Assembly (NCBI GenBank): GCA_023435565.1
Contig: JAEYRN010000062.1
Coordinates: forward strand, 1-64,000
DNA from: Bacillota bacterium
GTDB lineage: Bacteria; Bacillota; UBA4882; UBA8346
Direction: 5' to 3'
Length of the DNA stretch: 64,000 nt
The notes under the pieces are model-generated. The model was given only the letters and a program-made list of their open reading frames with translations. It did no database searches and was not told the DNA's origin. This document shows, piece by piece, positions 26,005 to 35,121 of this stretch. The stretch's first letter is position 1. Each line of letters starts with the position of its first letter. The position numbers were made by a program, and so were the translations under genes.

Positions 26005-26934
26005 CTATTTAAATTTCAAAATCATCCGGAACTCGGATATTGCTGCATCTTCTTTTAATTCTTTAAGCCGGTATTCGGCAGTCACACCATTAGTAAAATT
26101 ATACCCGACTGCATAAGCATTGGTGTTAAAATCCTCACGGGCGGCATGCTCGTCTGCAAGGTCTTGTTCATAGATGAAATATGCATTATTGGCTTTGAAA
26201 TGAAGACCGAGAATCATTACATCATTCTCTCCGACTTGGGAGCCATAGTGTAATTTAGTGGTCAAAAACCCAAGCGGACTAACTTCGGCATTTAAAGTGT
26301 ATCCGCTGTCTACATCATCAATAGCGACGTCAATCAAGTTCAAATCAGCTTTTAAATTAAGCAGATCATCGTTGGTATAAGCAAGGGTAGCCACATATGC
26401 TCCTTCATCAGTCGGAACTTTGGCGTCATAGTCGGAATTTTCATCCAACAAGTATGTCAAACCAGCTGTGAAACCGTTAAAATTCGGGCTGGTATAACCA
26501 AGGGTAAAAGGCGCCTTCATCTTACCATAGGTTGAAGCATCATTGTCAATCAGAGCACAATTGTATGTCTTTATTTCCCACATTCCAACTTTAAATTTAC
26601 CAAATTCACCGTTAATATCTAGATAAGTTTCATTGTTCCAAAAGTAAGATACATTTTTGGTTTTAACATTGCTACCCTCATCAGTATCCAAATCAAACTT
26701 GTCGTCCCATTTGAAGTTGGCGTTAAAGGATACAAAATCGTTTAACTTTGAGTTGAACTTTATGCTACCTTCGATTTTATCCTTTTTATAATTAAGATCA
26801 TCACTATCCTTTGATTCATCTTTTGTTTGATAGGTAGCTGTTAAATCTCCGGAGATATTTGCAGCGCCCAGGGAAATAGCAGTTACAGTCAAAACCATTA
26901 TTAAAGCCATAAATATTATCATTATTTTTTTCAT
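26005..26934 (-). CDS. Porin-like outer-membrane beta-barrel protein
   Basis: A 309-residue secreted protein. A signal peptide covers residues 1-24 (K-K-I-M-I-I-F then a hydrophobic core and S-L-G-A-A-N). The rest shows alternating polar/hydrophobic strands with many Asp, Asn, Tyr and Phe and short turns, as in trimeric-porin-like or OprB-like barrels, and ends in F-R-M-I-L-K-F-K with a near-terminal phenylalanine strand. I do not recognise a named family. It has AAGGAGGAAAG before the ATG, a strong terminator, and no co-transcribed gene, as expected for an abundant outer-membrane protein. Function as a channel is inference. Confidence 0.65.
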   Translation of the reverse strand: MKKIMIIFMALIMVLTVTAISLGAANISGDLTATYQTKDESKDSDDLNYKKDKIEGSIKFNSKLNDFVSFNANFKWDDKFDLDTDEGSNVKTKNVSYFWNNETYLDINGEFGKFKVGMWEIKTYNCALIDNDASTYGKMKAPFTLGYTSPNFNGFTAGLTYLLDENSDYDAKVPTDEGAYVATLAYTNDDLLNLKADLNLIDVAIDDVDSGYTLNAEVSPLGFLTTKLHYGSQVGENDVMILGLHFKANNAYFIYEQDLADEHAAREDFNTNAYAVGYNFTNGVTAEYRLKELKEDAAISEFRMILKFK

Positions 26935-27260
26935 CTTTTTAAACTTTCCTCCTTATTTTTTACCCTTTAGGAAACTGTAGGATTAGCATAATACTGTTCT
27001 CCCGGCCACCCCCTTTCATTCTACCAACCGGAGCGCAGTACAAGGGTCCCCATGTTATCCTCGTATTTCTCCGCGAATGATTATAAATACTAATAACGGA
27101 TTAGAAAAGTATCACAACTAACCCTAAATTAACACTTCATTATTAAGACAATAATGGAATATTAATTAAACCGGAATTAAGAATTGTTTAACCCTTTAAC
27201 CACAAAGATCTTAAAATACCATATATATCTAGGGTAGATAATAAATTCAACGCGATATTA

Positions 27261-27295
27261 AAAAAACCGTGGAGACTTATCTCCACGGTTTTTTT
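27261..27295 (-). terminator. Terminator after ilvH
   Basis: ACCGTGGAGA-CTTA-TCTCCACGGT is a perfect 10-bp hairpin flanked by A6 on one side and T7 on the other, so it can work on both strands. On the minus strand it is about 55 bases past the ilvH stop. Confidence 0.9.
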
Positions 27296-27350
27296 GTGTT
27301 TAATCGCATTATCAATTTCAGATATTGTTTTAAATCATCAAGTTCCCGTA

Positions 27351-27845
27351 TTAATCTACGCCTTTTTTCGGCGTCCTAAGCATCGCAATCTGACCGGTTC
27401 GGACGATCTCCCTGATCCCGAAAGGTTTCAAAAGCGCGATCAATGCTTCGACCTTAGCGATCCCTCCGGTAATCTCGACAACTACCGCCCGGCTACTGAC
27501 ATCGACGATTTTGGCTCTGAAAATATCGACGATCTGAAGCACCTCTGATCGGCTCTGGGAACCGGCATTTACTTTAATCAAGGCCAATTCACGCTCTACT
27601 GATTCACTGGTAGGCAGATCGTTAACCTTGACCACATCGATTAGTTTATAAAGTTGTTTCTCTATTTGTTCGACCACCTGATCATCCTCGGCGTCAACTA
27701 CAATTATTATCCTTGCCAGAGATGGATCTTCGGAACGCCCTACGGCGATGCTTTCAATATTATAGCCTCTTCGGCTAAACAATCCGGCTACCCGGACCAT
27801 TACCCCGGAATGATTAACTACTAAAGCCGAAATAATATGCCGCAT
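27351..27845 (-). CDS. ilvH: Acetolactate synthase small (regulatory) subunit
   Basis: The 164-residue regulatory subunit binds branched-chain amino acids and controls the IlvB catalytic subunit. The N-terminal ACT domain begins R-H-I-I-S-A-L-V-V-N-H-S-G-V-M-V-R-V-A-G-L-F-S with R-R-G-Y-N-I-E-S, which is diagnostic. A C-terminal ACT-like domain follows. The ATG overlaps the ilvB stop by one base, so the subunits are translationally coupled. A strong terminator ends the operon. Confidence 0.96.
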   Translation of the reverse strand: MRHIISALVVNHSGVMVRVAGLFSRRGYNIESIAVGRSEDPSLARIIIVVDAEDDQVVEQIEKQLYKLIDVVKVNDLPTSESVERELALIKVNAGSQSRSEVLQIVDIFRAKIVDVSSRAVVVEITGGIAKVEALIALLKPFGIREIVRTGQIAMLRTPKKGVD

Positions 27846-29512
27846 TAACTATTCACCCCTATCATCTGATGAATCGCTCCACCTGCCGGGACCATCGGCA
27901 GAACATTCTCTTCGCGTTCCACATGACAGTCCACCACTACCGGTCCGGGAGTTTCAAAAGCCTTTTCCAAGGTACTCCTGAGCTGCCCAATTTCAGTTAT
28001 TTTGAAACCCTTAGCCCCATATGCTTCGGCAATTTTTACAAAATCCGGGTTTTGGTCAAGAACAGTTCCTGAATATCGTTTTTTAAAGAAAAACTCTTGC
28101 CATTGGCGAACCATTCCTAAATAAAAATTATTAAGAATTACCACTTTAACCGGGATTTGATTAGCCACTACGGTGCCTAATTCCTGAATATTCATTTGAA
28201 TACTACCGTCCCCGGCAATATCAATTACCAACCGGCCCGGGTTGCCGACTTGGGCCCCTACGGCAGCAGGAAATCCAAATCCCATCGTACCTAGACCACC
28301 TGAAGTTATTAATGAACGAGGTTGGGTAAATTGAAAGAATTGGGCAGTCCACATCTGGTGTTGTCCAACTTCGGTACAGATAATGGCATCGCCTTTAGTT
28401 ATTGAACTTATTTCCTCAATCACCCGTTGGGGTGTTAATTTATCTAAATCATACTTTAAAGGATACTCTTTTTGCCAACCGGCAACTTGTTTCAACCACT
28501 CAGGATGCTTTTTTGGCTTTACTTTTTCCAGTATATTTTCCAGTACCATCTTAACATCACCGACGATCGGAATATCTACCGCAACGTTTTTGCCAATCTC
28601 GGCGGGATCGATATCGATATGAATCACTTTGGCCTTTGGCGCAAAAGCTTCGATCTTTCCCGTTACTCGATCGTCAAAACGGGCTCCGATTGCAATCAAT
28701 AAATCACATTCACAAGCTGCAAAATTAGCCGCCGCTGTCCCGTGCATTCCTAACATCCCCAAGTTAAGCGGGTGGTTTCCCGGAATGGCGCTAATCCCTA
28801 AAAGGGTAGGGGTAACAGGGGCATTAATTAATTCCGACAGTTTAATCAATTCGGCATGAGCCCCGGCAATAACCACTCCCCCACCGATATAGAGCAAGGG
28901 GCGTTCAGCTGTTTCAATCGCATCTAAAGCCTCTTTAATCTGACGAGCATTCCCCACATAATTAGGCTTATAACCGGGCAAATCAATAGTTTCGGGATAT
29001 TCAAATTTATTTGTTTGAACAGTGATATCTTTTGCTATGTCAATTAAAACCGGGCCAGGCCTTCCGGTACTAGCAATATGGAAAGCTTCTTTAACCACTC
29101 GCGGTAGCTCTTTAATATCGCGTACCAAATAATTATGTTTGGTTATCGGCATGGTGATACCGGTAATATCGGCTTCTTGAAAAGAATCGCAACCAAGCAT
29201 AAAAGTTGGCACTTGTCCGGTAATTGCCACCATCGGCACTGAATCCATGTAGGCATTAGCAATCCCGGTAACCAAATTGGTTGCTCCCGGACCTGAGGTT
29301 GCAAGACAGACTCCGGTCTTTCCCGTACTTCTTGCATAGCCGTCAGCCGCATGGGCCGCCCCTTGTTCGTGCCGGACCAAAATATTTCGAATTTTAGAGT
29401 CATATAATGCATCATAAATAGGAATTACTTGGCCGCCCGGATATCCGAAAATAACCTCTACTCCCTGCCGTTCGAGGCATTCCAATAGAATTTGAGCTCC
29501 GGAAAGTTTCAT
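27845..29512 (-). CDS. ilvB: Acetolactate synthase large (catalytic) subunit
   Basis: A thiamine-diphosphate enzyme making 2-acetolactate and 2-aceto-2-hydroxybutyrate for valine, leucine and isoleucine. The N-terminus has F-G-Y-P-G-G-Q-V-I-P-I-Y-D-A-L and the catalytic Glu in R-H-E-Q-G-A-A-H-A-A-D-G-Y. The central FAD-binding domain and the C-terminal ThDP motif G-D-G-S-I-Q-M-N ... L-N-N are complete. I use ATG 29512, because GATGAGGG is too close to the ATG at 29518. It is followed by ilvH with a one-base overlap. ilvD lies upstream on the same strand behind a separate 350-base gap. Confidence 0.96.
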   Translation of the reverse strand: MKLSGAQILLECLERQGVEVIFGYPGGQVIPIYDALYDSKIRNILVRHEQGAAHAADGYARSTGKTGVCLATSGPGATNLVTGIANAYMDSVPMVAITGQVPTFMLGCDSFQEADITGITMPITKHNYLVRDIKELPRVVKEAFHIASTGRPGPVLIDIAKDITVQTNKFEYPETIDLPGYKPNYVGNARQIKEALDAIETAERPLLYIGGGVVIAGAHAELIKLSELINAPVTPTLLGISAIPGNHPLNLGMLGMHGTAAANFAACECDLLIAIGARFDDRVTGKIEAFAPKAKVIHIDIDPAEIGKNVAVDIPIVGDVKMVLENILEKVKPKKHPEWLKQVAGWQKEYPLKYDLDKLTPQRVIEEISSITKGDAIICTEVGQHQMWTAQFFQFTQPRSLITSGGLGTMGFGFPAAVGAQVGNPGRLVIDIAGDGSIQMNIQELGTVVANQIPVKVVILNNFYLGMVRQWQEFFFKKRYSGTVLDQNPDFVKIAEAYGAKGFKITEIGQLRSTLEKAFETPGPVVVDCHVEREENVLPMVPAGGAIHQMIGVNS

Positions 29513-29863
29513 AGGCATCCCTCATCTTCCTTGAATTGATATTGTACTTAATATAATCCATGAAATTAAAGATGTCAAGTTAATAATACATTTTTAAATA
29601 CTTATCGTTATTGTCTTTCTTGATTATTAATTACGAAATTAATTGATTTGTAGACTCTTTATTTTTTTACATTTTGTGAAACCCTTTATATATAAGAATA
29701 ATCTTTAAACCATTAATAAAAAATTTTTTAACCATACCTTTTAAAAAATTATCCTTCCCAACTTAAAACATAGGGGAAGGAAATAAATACTTACAACAAT
29801 TATATTTACCAATCTTTGGCTTAGGATTCTTCTTTCCTTTTTATAAACCTGATTTCGACTTAC
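29513..29863. other. Gene-free AT-rich gap between ilvD and ilvB
   Basis: About 350 bases with no credible reading frame. It contains the ilvD terminator hairpin (29753-29780) and, presumably, the ilvB promoter. I looked for a T-box (no GGTGG-type antiterminator core) and found none. Nothing else is evident. Confidence 0.6.
29743..29780 (-). terminator. Terminator after ilvD
   Basis: On the minus strand CCTTCCC (29774-29780) pairs with GGGAAGG (29753-29759), followed by ATAATTTTTTAAAA. It is about 85 bases past the ilvD stop. Confidence 0.65.
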
Positions 29864-31522
29864 TTATTTTAGAACTGCCCCTGTATTCGCCGAAGTCACT
29901 AACTTGCTATACCGGTTTAAATAGCCGGTTTTAATCTTCGGCTCAGGTTGGCGCCAAGCAGATTTACGCCGGTCTAATTCTGCTTCATCGATTAGTAAAT
30001 CCACTCTCTTTCCAGGAATATCGATTTTTATATGATCACCTTCTTGAACCAAGGCAATCGGACCACCTTCCATTGCCTCCGGTGAAATATGTCCAATTGA
30101 AGCCCCTCTGGAAGCTCCGGAAAAACGGCCGTCCGTCAAAAGCGCGACTTCCTTGTCCAAACCCATTCCGGCAATAGCTGAAGTCGGGCTGAGCATCTCC
30201 CGCATTCCCGGTCCCCCTTTTGGTCCTTCATATCTGATTACCACAATATCACCGGATACAATTTTCCCTCCGAGGATAGCTTGAATTGCAAGATCTTCAC
30301 TATCAAAAACCCTGGCCGGACCTTCATGACACATCATCTCCGGTGCTACCGCGGACTGTTTTACGACACACCCTGCCGGGGCCAAATTACCCCAAAGAAT
30401 TGCCAGTCCTCCTTGCTCATGATACGCTGCCTCCAGCGAATGAATCACATCCGGACGCTTTACTTTGATAGCGGCGATATTTTCACCAACAGTCTTGCCT
30501 GTAACTGTTTGGAGTTCGGTATGGATTAAACCTTTACCATTTAATACCGACATAACTGCGGGAATCCCACCGGCTTCATCCAAATCTTGGATGTGATGAA
30601 TTCCTCCCGGACGCAAGTATGCTAAATGCGGTGTCTTCTTACTTATATCGTTAATCCAATTTAAATCGATGGTAATCCCTAACTCATGAGCGATAGCCGG
30701 TAAATGTAAGACGGTATTGGTTGATCCTCCAATAGCCATATCCACCGTAAAGGCATTGGCAAAAGCCTTCTCCGTCATGATAGCTCTTGGTCTTAGATCG
30801 GATTTAACTAGCTCCATAACTTTCATTCCCGCGGCCTTAGCGAGACGGATTCTCCCGGCGTCTATAGCGGGAATTGTTCCATTCCCCGGCAGTCCCATCC
30901 CTAAAACTTCGGTCATACAATTCATTGTATTAGCAGTAAACATCCCTGAACAGGAACCACACCCGGGACAAGCTACTTCTTCTAGTTCCTTTAATTCCGC
31001 CTCACTCATTTTACCGGCCGAAACTGCTCCTACTCCTTCAAACATTGAATTTAAATCAACTCTATTTCCATTAAAATTTCCCGCCATCATCGGACCGCCA
31101 CTCACTACAATACTTGGTAGATTTAAACGCCCGGCGGCCATTAACATTCCCGGAATTATCTTATCACAGTTGGGAACGAAGACTACTCCATCAAATGCGT
31201 GGGCTAAAACCATGCTTTCCACTGAATCAGCAATTAATTCACGACTTGCTAAAGAATACTTCATTCCTTCATGTCCCATGGCTATCCCATCGCATACCCC
31301 GATTACACTAAATTCAATTGGTGTTCCGCCTGCCATTCTAACTCCGGCCTTAACTGCTTCTACAACTTTATTAAGGTGGATGTGACCCGGAACAATCTCA
31401 TTGGCGGAATTAGCTACGGCAATTAAAGGTCTTGAAAGTTCTTCGTCCGTATATCCCATTGCTTTAAAAAGTGATCGATGCGGAGCGCGCTCCACTCCTT
31501 TTAAAACAAGATCGCTCTTCAT
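29864..31522 (-). CDS. ilvD: Dihydroxy-acid dehydratase
   Basis: IlvD dehydrates dihydroxy acids to the keto-acid precursors of valine and isoleucine using an Fe-S cluster. Conserved cysteines appear in V-C-D-G-I-A-M-G near residue 77, V-P-N-C-D-K-I-I-P-G near 117-120, and C-P-G-C-G-S-C-S-G-M-F near 188-193. The C-terminal T-D-G-R-F-S-G-A-S-R-G motif is present. The ATG at 31522 follows GGAGGT by 8 bases; an in-frame TTG at 31528 is less likely. Length of 552 is normal. It belongs to the same pathway as the downstream ilvB-ilvH pair. Confidence 0.97.
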   Translation of the reverse strand: MKSDLVLKGVERAPHRSLFKAMGYTDEELSRPLIAVANSANEIVPGHIHLNKVVEAVKAGVRMAGGTPIEFSVIGVCDGIAMGHEGMKYSLASRELIADSVESMVLAHAFDGVVFVPNCDKIIPGMLMAAGRLNLPSIVVSGGPMMAGNFNGNRVDLNSMFEGVGAVSAGKMSEAELKELEEVACPGCGSCSGMFTANTMNCMTEVLGMGLPGNGTIPAIDAGRIRLAKAAGMKVMELVKSDLRPRAIMTEKAFANAFTVDMAIGGSTNTVLHLPAIAHELGITIDLNWINDISKKTPHLAYLRPGGIHHIQDLDEAGGIPAVMSVLNGKGLIHTELQTVTGKTVGENIAAIKVKRPDVIHSLEAAYHEQGGLAILWGNLAPAGCVVKQSAVAPEMMCHEGPARVFDSEDLAIQAILGGKIVSGDIVVIRYEGPKGGPGMREMLSPTSAIAGMGLDKEVALLTDGRFSGASRGASIGHISPEAMEGGPIALVQEGDHIKIDIPGKRVDLLIDEAELDRRKSAWRQPEPKIKTGYLNRYSKLVTSANTGAVLK

Positions 31523-31612
31523 TTCCAAACACCTCCATTATTTTAAAAGTTGTTTCGCCATTAACTTGTGCATTCCTGCAAGTTAATTAAAAATGTCTGA
31601 CATATATTAACC

Positions 31613-31639
31613 AAAAAAAGAGCCTGTTTAAACAGCCTC
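31613..31639 (-). terminator. Terminator or attenuator about 90 bases upstream of ilvD
   Basis: On the minus strand GAGGCTG/CAGGCTC (one mismatch) around TTTAAA is followed by seven T residues. It may end the upstream membrane-protein transcript or act as an attenuator in the ilvD leader. Confidence 0.65.
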
Positions 31640-31794
31640 TTCTAATTTTATCATTTAAATTATATAAACTAATTATTGTTTTTTCCCAAATTAAATTTTT
31701 AAATATTACTAAAGTCAAATTAATAAAGGACCGAATCTATAACTAAGAAATGTTAGCTAGACCCCCAATAATCCCATCCTCCTTTCTTTCTTCG

Positions 31795-31818
31795 CCGCCC
31801 TATTAGGGCGGTTTTTTT
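31795..31818 (+). terminator. Plus-strand terminator hairpin without an obvious plus-strand gene
   Basis: CCGCCCT (31795-31801) pairs with AGGGCGG (31805-31811), followed by T7. The T tract is on the plus strand, but no plus-strand gene precedes it within 20 kb except very short frames. On the minus strand no T tract follows. Confidence 0.7.
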
Positions 31819-32170
31819 AATTTTTTTGCGGGGCTTTAGTTGCTAACAAGTATTGATGGAAAAACCATTCACCGGCTGTTAATGCTAAAGCAATTATCCA
31901 GTAACCGCTAGTAGTAAGTATAAATTGAGGCAATGCCTCTGCCATAGCCCAAATTCCAAGCACGAAAGTCCCAAAGTCTACTAAGATTGCTGGTAAGTTT
32001 CCAAACTTAGGCAATACCCACAAATCCCCTACTATATAACTTACTAAAACCAAAACTAAACCGGTTATCAAAGTTTGAGTCCAAGTACTTCTTCCGAAAA
32101 CCGGAATTAGTAGGATCAATAGCAAAAAAGTCATAGCCGTTTTTAAAACTAAATTTGTTAAATTTTTCAT
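31817..32170 (-). CDS. DUF2512 (YndM-like) membrane protein
   Basis: A 117-residue integral membrane protein with four hydrophobic helices. The segment V-S-Y-I-V-G-D-L-W-V-L-P-K-F-G-N and the following A-I-L-V-D-F-G-T match the DUF2512 pattern of a conserved charged pair between helices. No function is known for the family. The ATG at 32170 follows CAGGAGAG by 5-7 bases. It lies 26 bases downstream of another small membrane-protein gene, and the two are probably one operon. Confidence 0.7.
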   Translation of the reverse strand: MKNLTNLVLKTAMTFLLLILLIPVFGRSTWTQTLITGLVLVLVSYIVGDLWVLPKFGNLPAILVDFGTFVLGIWAMAEALPQFILTTSGYWIIALALTAGEWFFHQYLLATKAPQKN

Positions 32171-32196
32171 CTTTAACTCTCCTGAAACAGACAACC

Positions 32197-32538
32197 TTAA
32201 GCTGTCTTTAATTGATTAAAATTCATCATATTACTTAAAACCGCAATAATCAAAGCTGCAAGTAAGGCTGCTCCTAATGGTACATGCCCTCCATCAATAC
32301 CGTAAGTCACAAAAAAAATTACTGTCGTATTAACTAGAAATGTAATACCACCTCTGCCCCAACGGCTAACTTTTGGCCCAATAATTTTATTTATCAACCA
32401 ATCCCCTAATACAGCTAACCCGGAGAGGATGATTAACCATGGTATAGTTAAAGCGCTAAATCCAGCCACAAAATATCCGATTGTAAAAAGAACAACAAAC
32501 GGAACTAGGAATCTTAGCCCCCAAATCATTAAGTTCAT
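32197..32538 (-). CDS. Small integral membrane protein, unrecognised family
   Basis: A 113-residue protein with about four hydrophobic helices and a basic loop (P-K-V-S-R-W-G-R-G-G) between the second and third. I do not recognise it; its topology resembles that of the DUF2512 protein encoded next, so the two may be distant relatives or a heteromeric pair. The ATG at 32538 follows GAGGAGGT by 6 bases, a strong site, which makes expression likely. Confidence 0.6.
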   Translation of the reverse strand: MNLMIWGLRFLVPFVVLFTIGYFVAGFSALTIPWLIILSGLAVLGDWLINKIIGPKVSRWGRGGITFLVNTTVIFFVTYGIDGGHVPLGAALLAALIIAVLSNMMNFNQLKTA

Positions 32539-32652
32539 CCAGTTACCTCCTCTATCAACAAACAACTCAACATCAAGTGAAATTTAAACCTGGCAATAAT
32601 TATCTTTCAATTTAAATTTAATTTTCTATAATTAATTTGAATCTAATGACAT

Positions 32653-33261
32653 CTAAATAGCGAATACATGTTTACCAAGCCGGTTTATAATCCGGCGTGC
32701 CCATATCCACCGGTTTCTTGTCTTTGCCGGATTAAAGAAATAGATTGCCCCTCCGGAAGGGTCCCAGCCATTTAAAGCATCACGGGCTGCCTTTAATGAC
32801 TCGCGACTCGCCGGCCGGTTAACTATACCATTACTAACCGACTCAAAAGCATGGGGTTGGTAAACAACGCCGGCAATGGTCTGAGGAAATTTTGGATTTT
32901 GAACCCGGTTTAATACCACTCCTCCGACAGCGACTTTACCAACATAGGGTTCAGCTCCCGCTTCAGCATGAATAATTTTAGCTAGTAAAGTTATATCACC
33001 CGAAATACGAGTGGGTCTCCTTCGGGCTGCCGTTCTTCTGACAGTCGGTATTATTATTCTTTGCCTGATTCGAAGCCTGTTGGTCCAAATACCATTCCGG
33101 CGCCTTAGTGCTGCTAAAGAAACTCCGGTACGGCGTGATATTTTGTATAACGAATCTCCTCGCCGCACTGTATAAGTCCAATCAGCCAGTGTAATTCGGG
33201 ATATGACCAATAAGCCCCAAAAAACAAGAAATAATCCTATTAAAATTTTACTAGCTTTCAT
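32653..33261 (-). CDS. LysM-containing cell-wall hydrolase, SleB type
   Basis: A secreted 202-residue protein. A signal peptide or anchor covers residues 1-26, a LysM peptidoglycan-binding domain follows at about 28-73 (Y-T-V-R-R-G-D-S-L-Y-K-I-S), and an arginine-rich linker leads to a Hydrolase_2/SleB domain at about 88-202 with A-K-I-I-H-A-E-A-G-A-E-P-Y. SleB-type enzymes are lytic transglycosylases that degrade spore cortex during germination; related CwlJ/YkvT proteins act in the envelope. This is one sign of sporulation ability. It is a monocistronic gene. Confidence 0.88.
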   Translation of the reverse strand: MKASKILIGLFLVFWGLLVISRITLADWTYTVRRGDSLYKISRRTGVSLAALRRRNGIWTNRLRIRQRIIIPTVRRTAARRRPTRISGDITLLAKIIHAEAGAEPYVGKVAVGGVVLNRVQNPKFPQTIAGVVYQPHAFESVSNGIVNRPASRESLKAARDALNGWDPSGGAIYFFNPAKTRNRWIWARRIINRLGKHVFAI

Positions 33262-33429
33262 GTTTTCCCTTCCTCAACATTGATTGTCTCCTATAGTATG
33301 GAGCGTTTTTTAATAAATATCCGCATTTATAAAAAAATTTCTCATTAACTTCAATTGTTTTCATAAAGAAAAACCTTATCCTCTGTTCTATATCTCTGAA
33401 AATAGAATAGATCATTAGGGGGTGTAGCT

Positions 33430-33840
33430 TTGATTATTAAAATTATCAAAAACTCATTTCTAATTTTCACATATCATATTTTGCTGATTGCCTTACCCAT
33501 CAACTTTTTTTTGATCGGTTTAAAAGTACCATTATTTATAGATTTGCTGCCCTGGATATTTTATCCCTTTTTATTTTTTAGTCCGATTTTAACGGTTTTA
33601 TTATCGATCCACTCAACACCCGCCAACAAACAACCTTTTGGATGGATTTTCCCTATCGTTGTATCATTTGTTGGTTATACTCCGATTATCCTTTCCTTTT
33701 TTTTCATTACTTCCCTTACCAATATTCGTGACTGTATTTTAATACTTTCCTTCCCAATCCTCATCGGTTTAGTAGCATTTTGGGGATCACGTCTTTTAAC
33801 TTTAAGTCGTCACTCCCTGTTTAATAATGCTAGAGAATAA
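33430..33840 (+). CDS. Hypothetical four-helix membrane protein
   Basis: A 136-residue, very hydrophobic protein with about four helices, rich in Phe, Ile and Leu, with no family that I recognise. The start is TTG at 33430, 6 bases after GGGGGTG, which is a good site and supports a real gene. It lies upstream of the glycine cleavage operon on the same strand, with a ~180-base gap that includes a weak hairpin followed by T6 (GGCCA/TGGCC near 33894-33909). No functional link is evident. Confidence 0.55.
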   Translation: MIIKIIKNSFLIFTYHILLIALPINFFLIGLKVPLFIDLLPWIFYPFLFFSPILTVLLSIHSTPANKQPFGWIFPIVVSFVGYTPIILSFFFITSLTNIRDCILILSFPILIGLVAFWGSRLLTLSRHSLFNNARE

Positions 33841-34017
33841 AAAGGATATTATAGGGTTATACCGAATTAATTTAATAAACATCCTAATTACCGGGCCATC
33901 TAAGTGGCCAAGCTGTTTTTTAAACCTCATCATAAACGATTCGTAGGGATTCTCTCATACTGGGCAGGGTTAAAGGGCAATTGTTTTCCCTGTTTATTTT
34001 TTACAAAGGAGACTCCA

Positions 34018-35121
34018 ATGAATTTAACCCCCCTCTATCCAATTTATAAAAATTATGATGCTAAAACCATTGACTTTCATGGTTGGACTTTGCCGGTCCA
34101 ATTCTCAAGTATCATTCAGGAGCACCTAACCGTTCGAAATAAAGTAGGCTTGTTTGATGTTTCCCACATGGGAGAGATAGTTGTTCAAGGTCCTGATGCC
34201 ATTTCTTTTTTAGATTATACCCTCACCAATCAAATCTCTGGATTAAGGCCCGGTTATGTTCGCTATTCACCTCTTTGTTATGAAACCGGCGGAACCGTTG
34301 ATGACCTATTGGTTTACGCCCTTAAACCTAATCATTATTTATTAGTTGTTAATGCTTCTAATATTGAGAAGGATTTCCATTTGTTACTGCAATGGTCCCA
34401 TGGCTATAATGTTACCCTTAATAATTTATCACTTGAAACAGCTCAATTAGCCTTACAAGGCCCCCATGCCCTCTCTGTTTTAAACAATTTGACTCAAGCC
34501 CCCCTTTCTAGCATGGGCTATTATCAATTTATTGACAATTACAAATTAGCTAATTTTTCTGTATTAATCTCCCGAACCGGCTATACCGGAGAAGATGGTT
34601 TTGAAGTTTATCTTCATCCTGATAACGCCGTTCATCTTTGGGAAATATTGATGGAAGTCGGTGCTTCCTTTGGTATTGTTCCTGTAGGGCTGGGGGCCAG
34701 AGATACTTTAAGATTTGAAACAGGCCTCCCTTTATACGGCAACGAGCTCTCAGAAACAATCTCCCCAATCGAAGCTGGTTTAAAACGTTTTATTAAGTTT
34801 GAAAAACTCAATTTTATCGGAAAAAAACAACTTGAAAAAGAATTAAAGGAAGGAATCCGACGCAGTTTGATTGGACTCTGTATGATCGACCGTGGGATCC
34901 CACGCTCGGGTTGTCCAGTCTTAAAAGATGGAAAGGTAGTTGGCTTTGTTACATCCGGCAGCTATTGCCCAACCTTACAACAAAACTTGGCAATGGCTTT
35001 AGTTGAAACTGATTTAGCCCAACCAGGATTAAATCTTTCCATTGATATCAGAGGTAAAATCCTCCAAGCTAAAACAATAAAATTACCATTTTATACTCGT
35101 TCGAAAGGGGTAAACATATAA
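34018..35121 (+). CDS. gcvT: Glycine cleavage system aminomethyltransferase (T protein)
   Basis: GcvT transfers the methylene carbon of glycine to tetrahydrofolate and releases ammonia. The N-terminus N-L-T-P-L-Y-P-I-Y, the F-D-V-S-H-M-G-E-I motif near residue 53, S-R-T-G-Y-T-G-E-D-G-F-E-V near 186-198, and G-L-G-A-R-D-T-L-R-F-E near 221 are all canonical. The ATG at 34018 follows AAAGGAGA; the frame extends upstream without a site. Length is 367. It overlaps gcvPA by one base (TAATG). I looked for a glycine riboswitch upstream and did not find the consensus. Confidence 0.97.
   Translation: MNLTPLYPIYKNYDAKTIDFHGWTLPVQFSSIIQEHLTVRNKVGLFDVSHMGEIVVQGPDAISFLDYTLTNQISGLRPGYVRYSPLCYETGGTVDDLLVYALKPNHYLLVVNASNIEKDFHLLLQWSHGYNVTLNNLSLETAQLALQGPHALSVLNNLTQAPLSSMGYYQFIDNYKLANFSVLISRTGYTGEDGFEVYLHPDNAVHLWEILMEVGASFGIVPVGLGARDTLRFETGLPLYGNELSETISPIEAGLKRFIKFEKLNFIGKKQLEKELKEGIRRSLIGLCMIDRGIPRSGCPVLKDGKVVGFVTSGSYCPTLQQNLAMALVETDLAQPGLNLSIDIRGKILQAKTIKLPFYTRSKGVNI

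Noticed and set aside
30717..31385. 222-codon plus-strand frame opposite ilvD
   Set aside because: Shadow of the GC-richer ilvD coding sequence; the real dehydratase is unmistakable.
31523..31816. T-box or leucine/valine leader before ilvD
   Set aside because: No specifier loop, no GGTGG-type antiterminator core and no branched-chain-rich leader peptide seen; only a terminator hairpin is present.
33841..34017. Possible glycine riboswitch before gcvT
   Set aside because: A CTCTCATACTGGGCA stretch is faintly similar, but the conserved paired core and purine-rich loops are not there.
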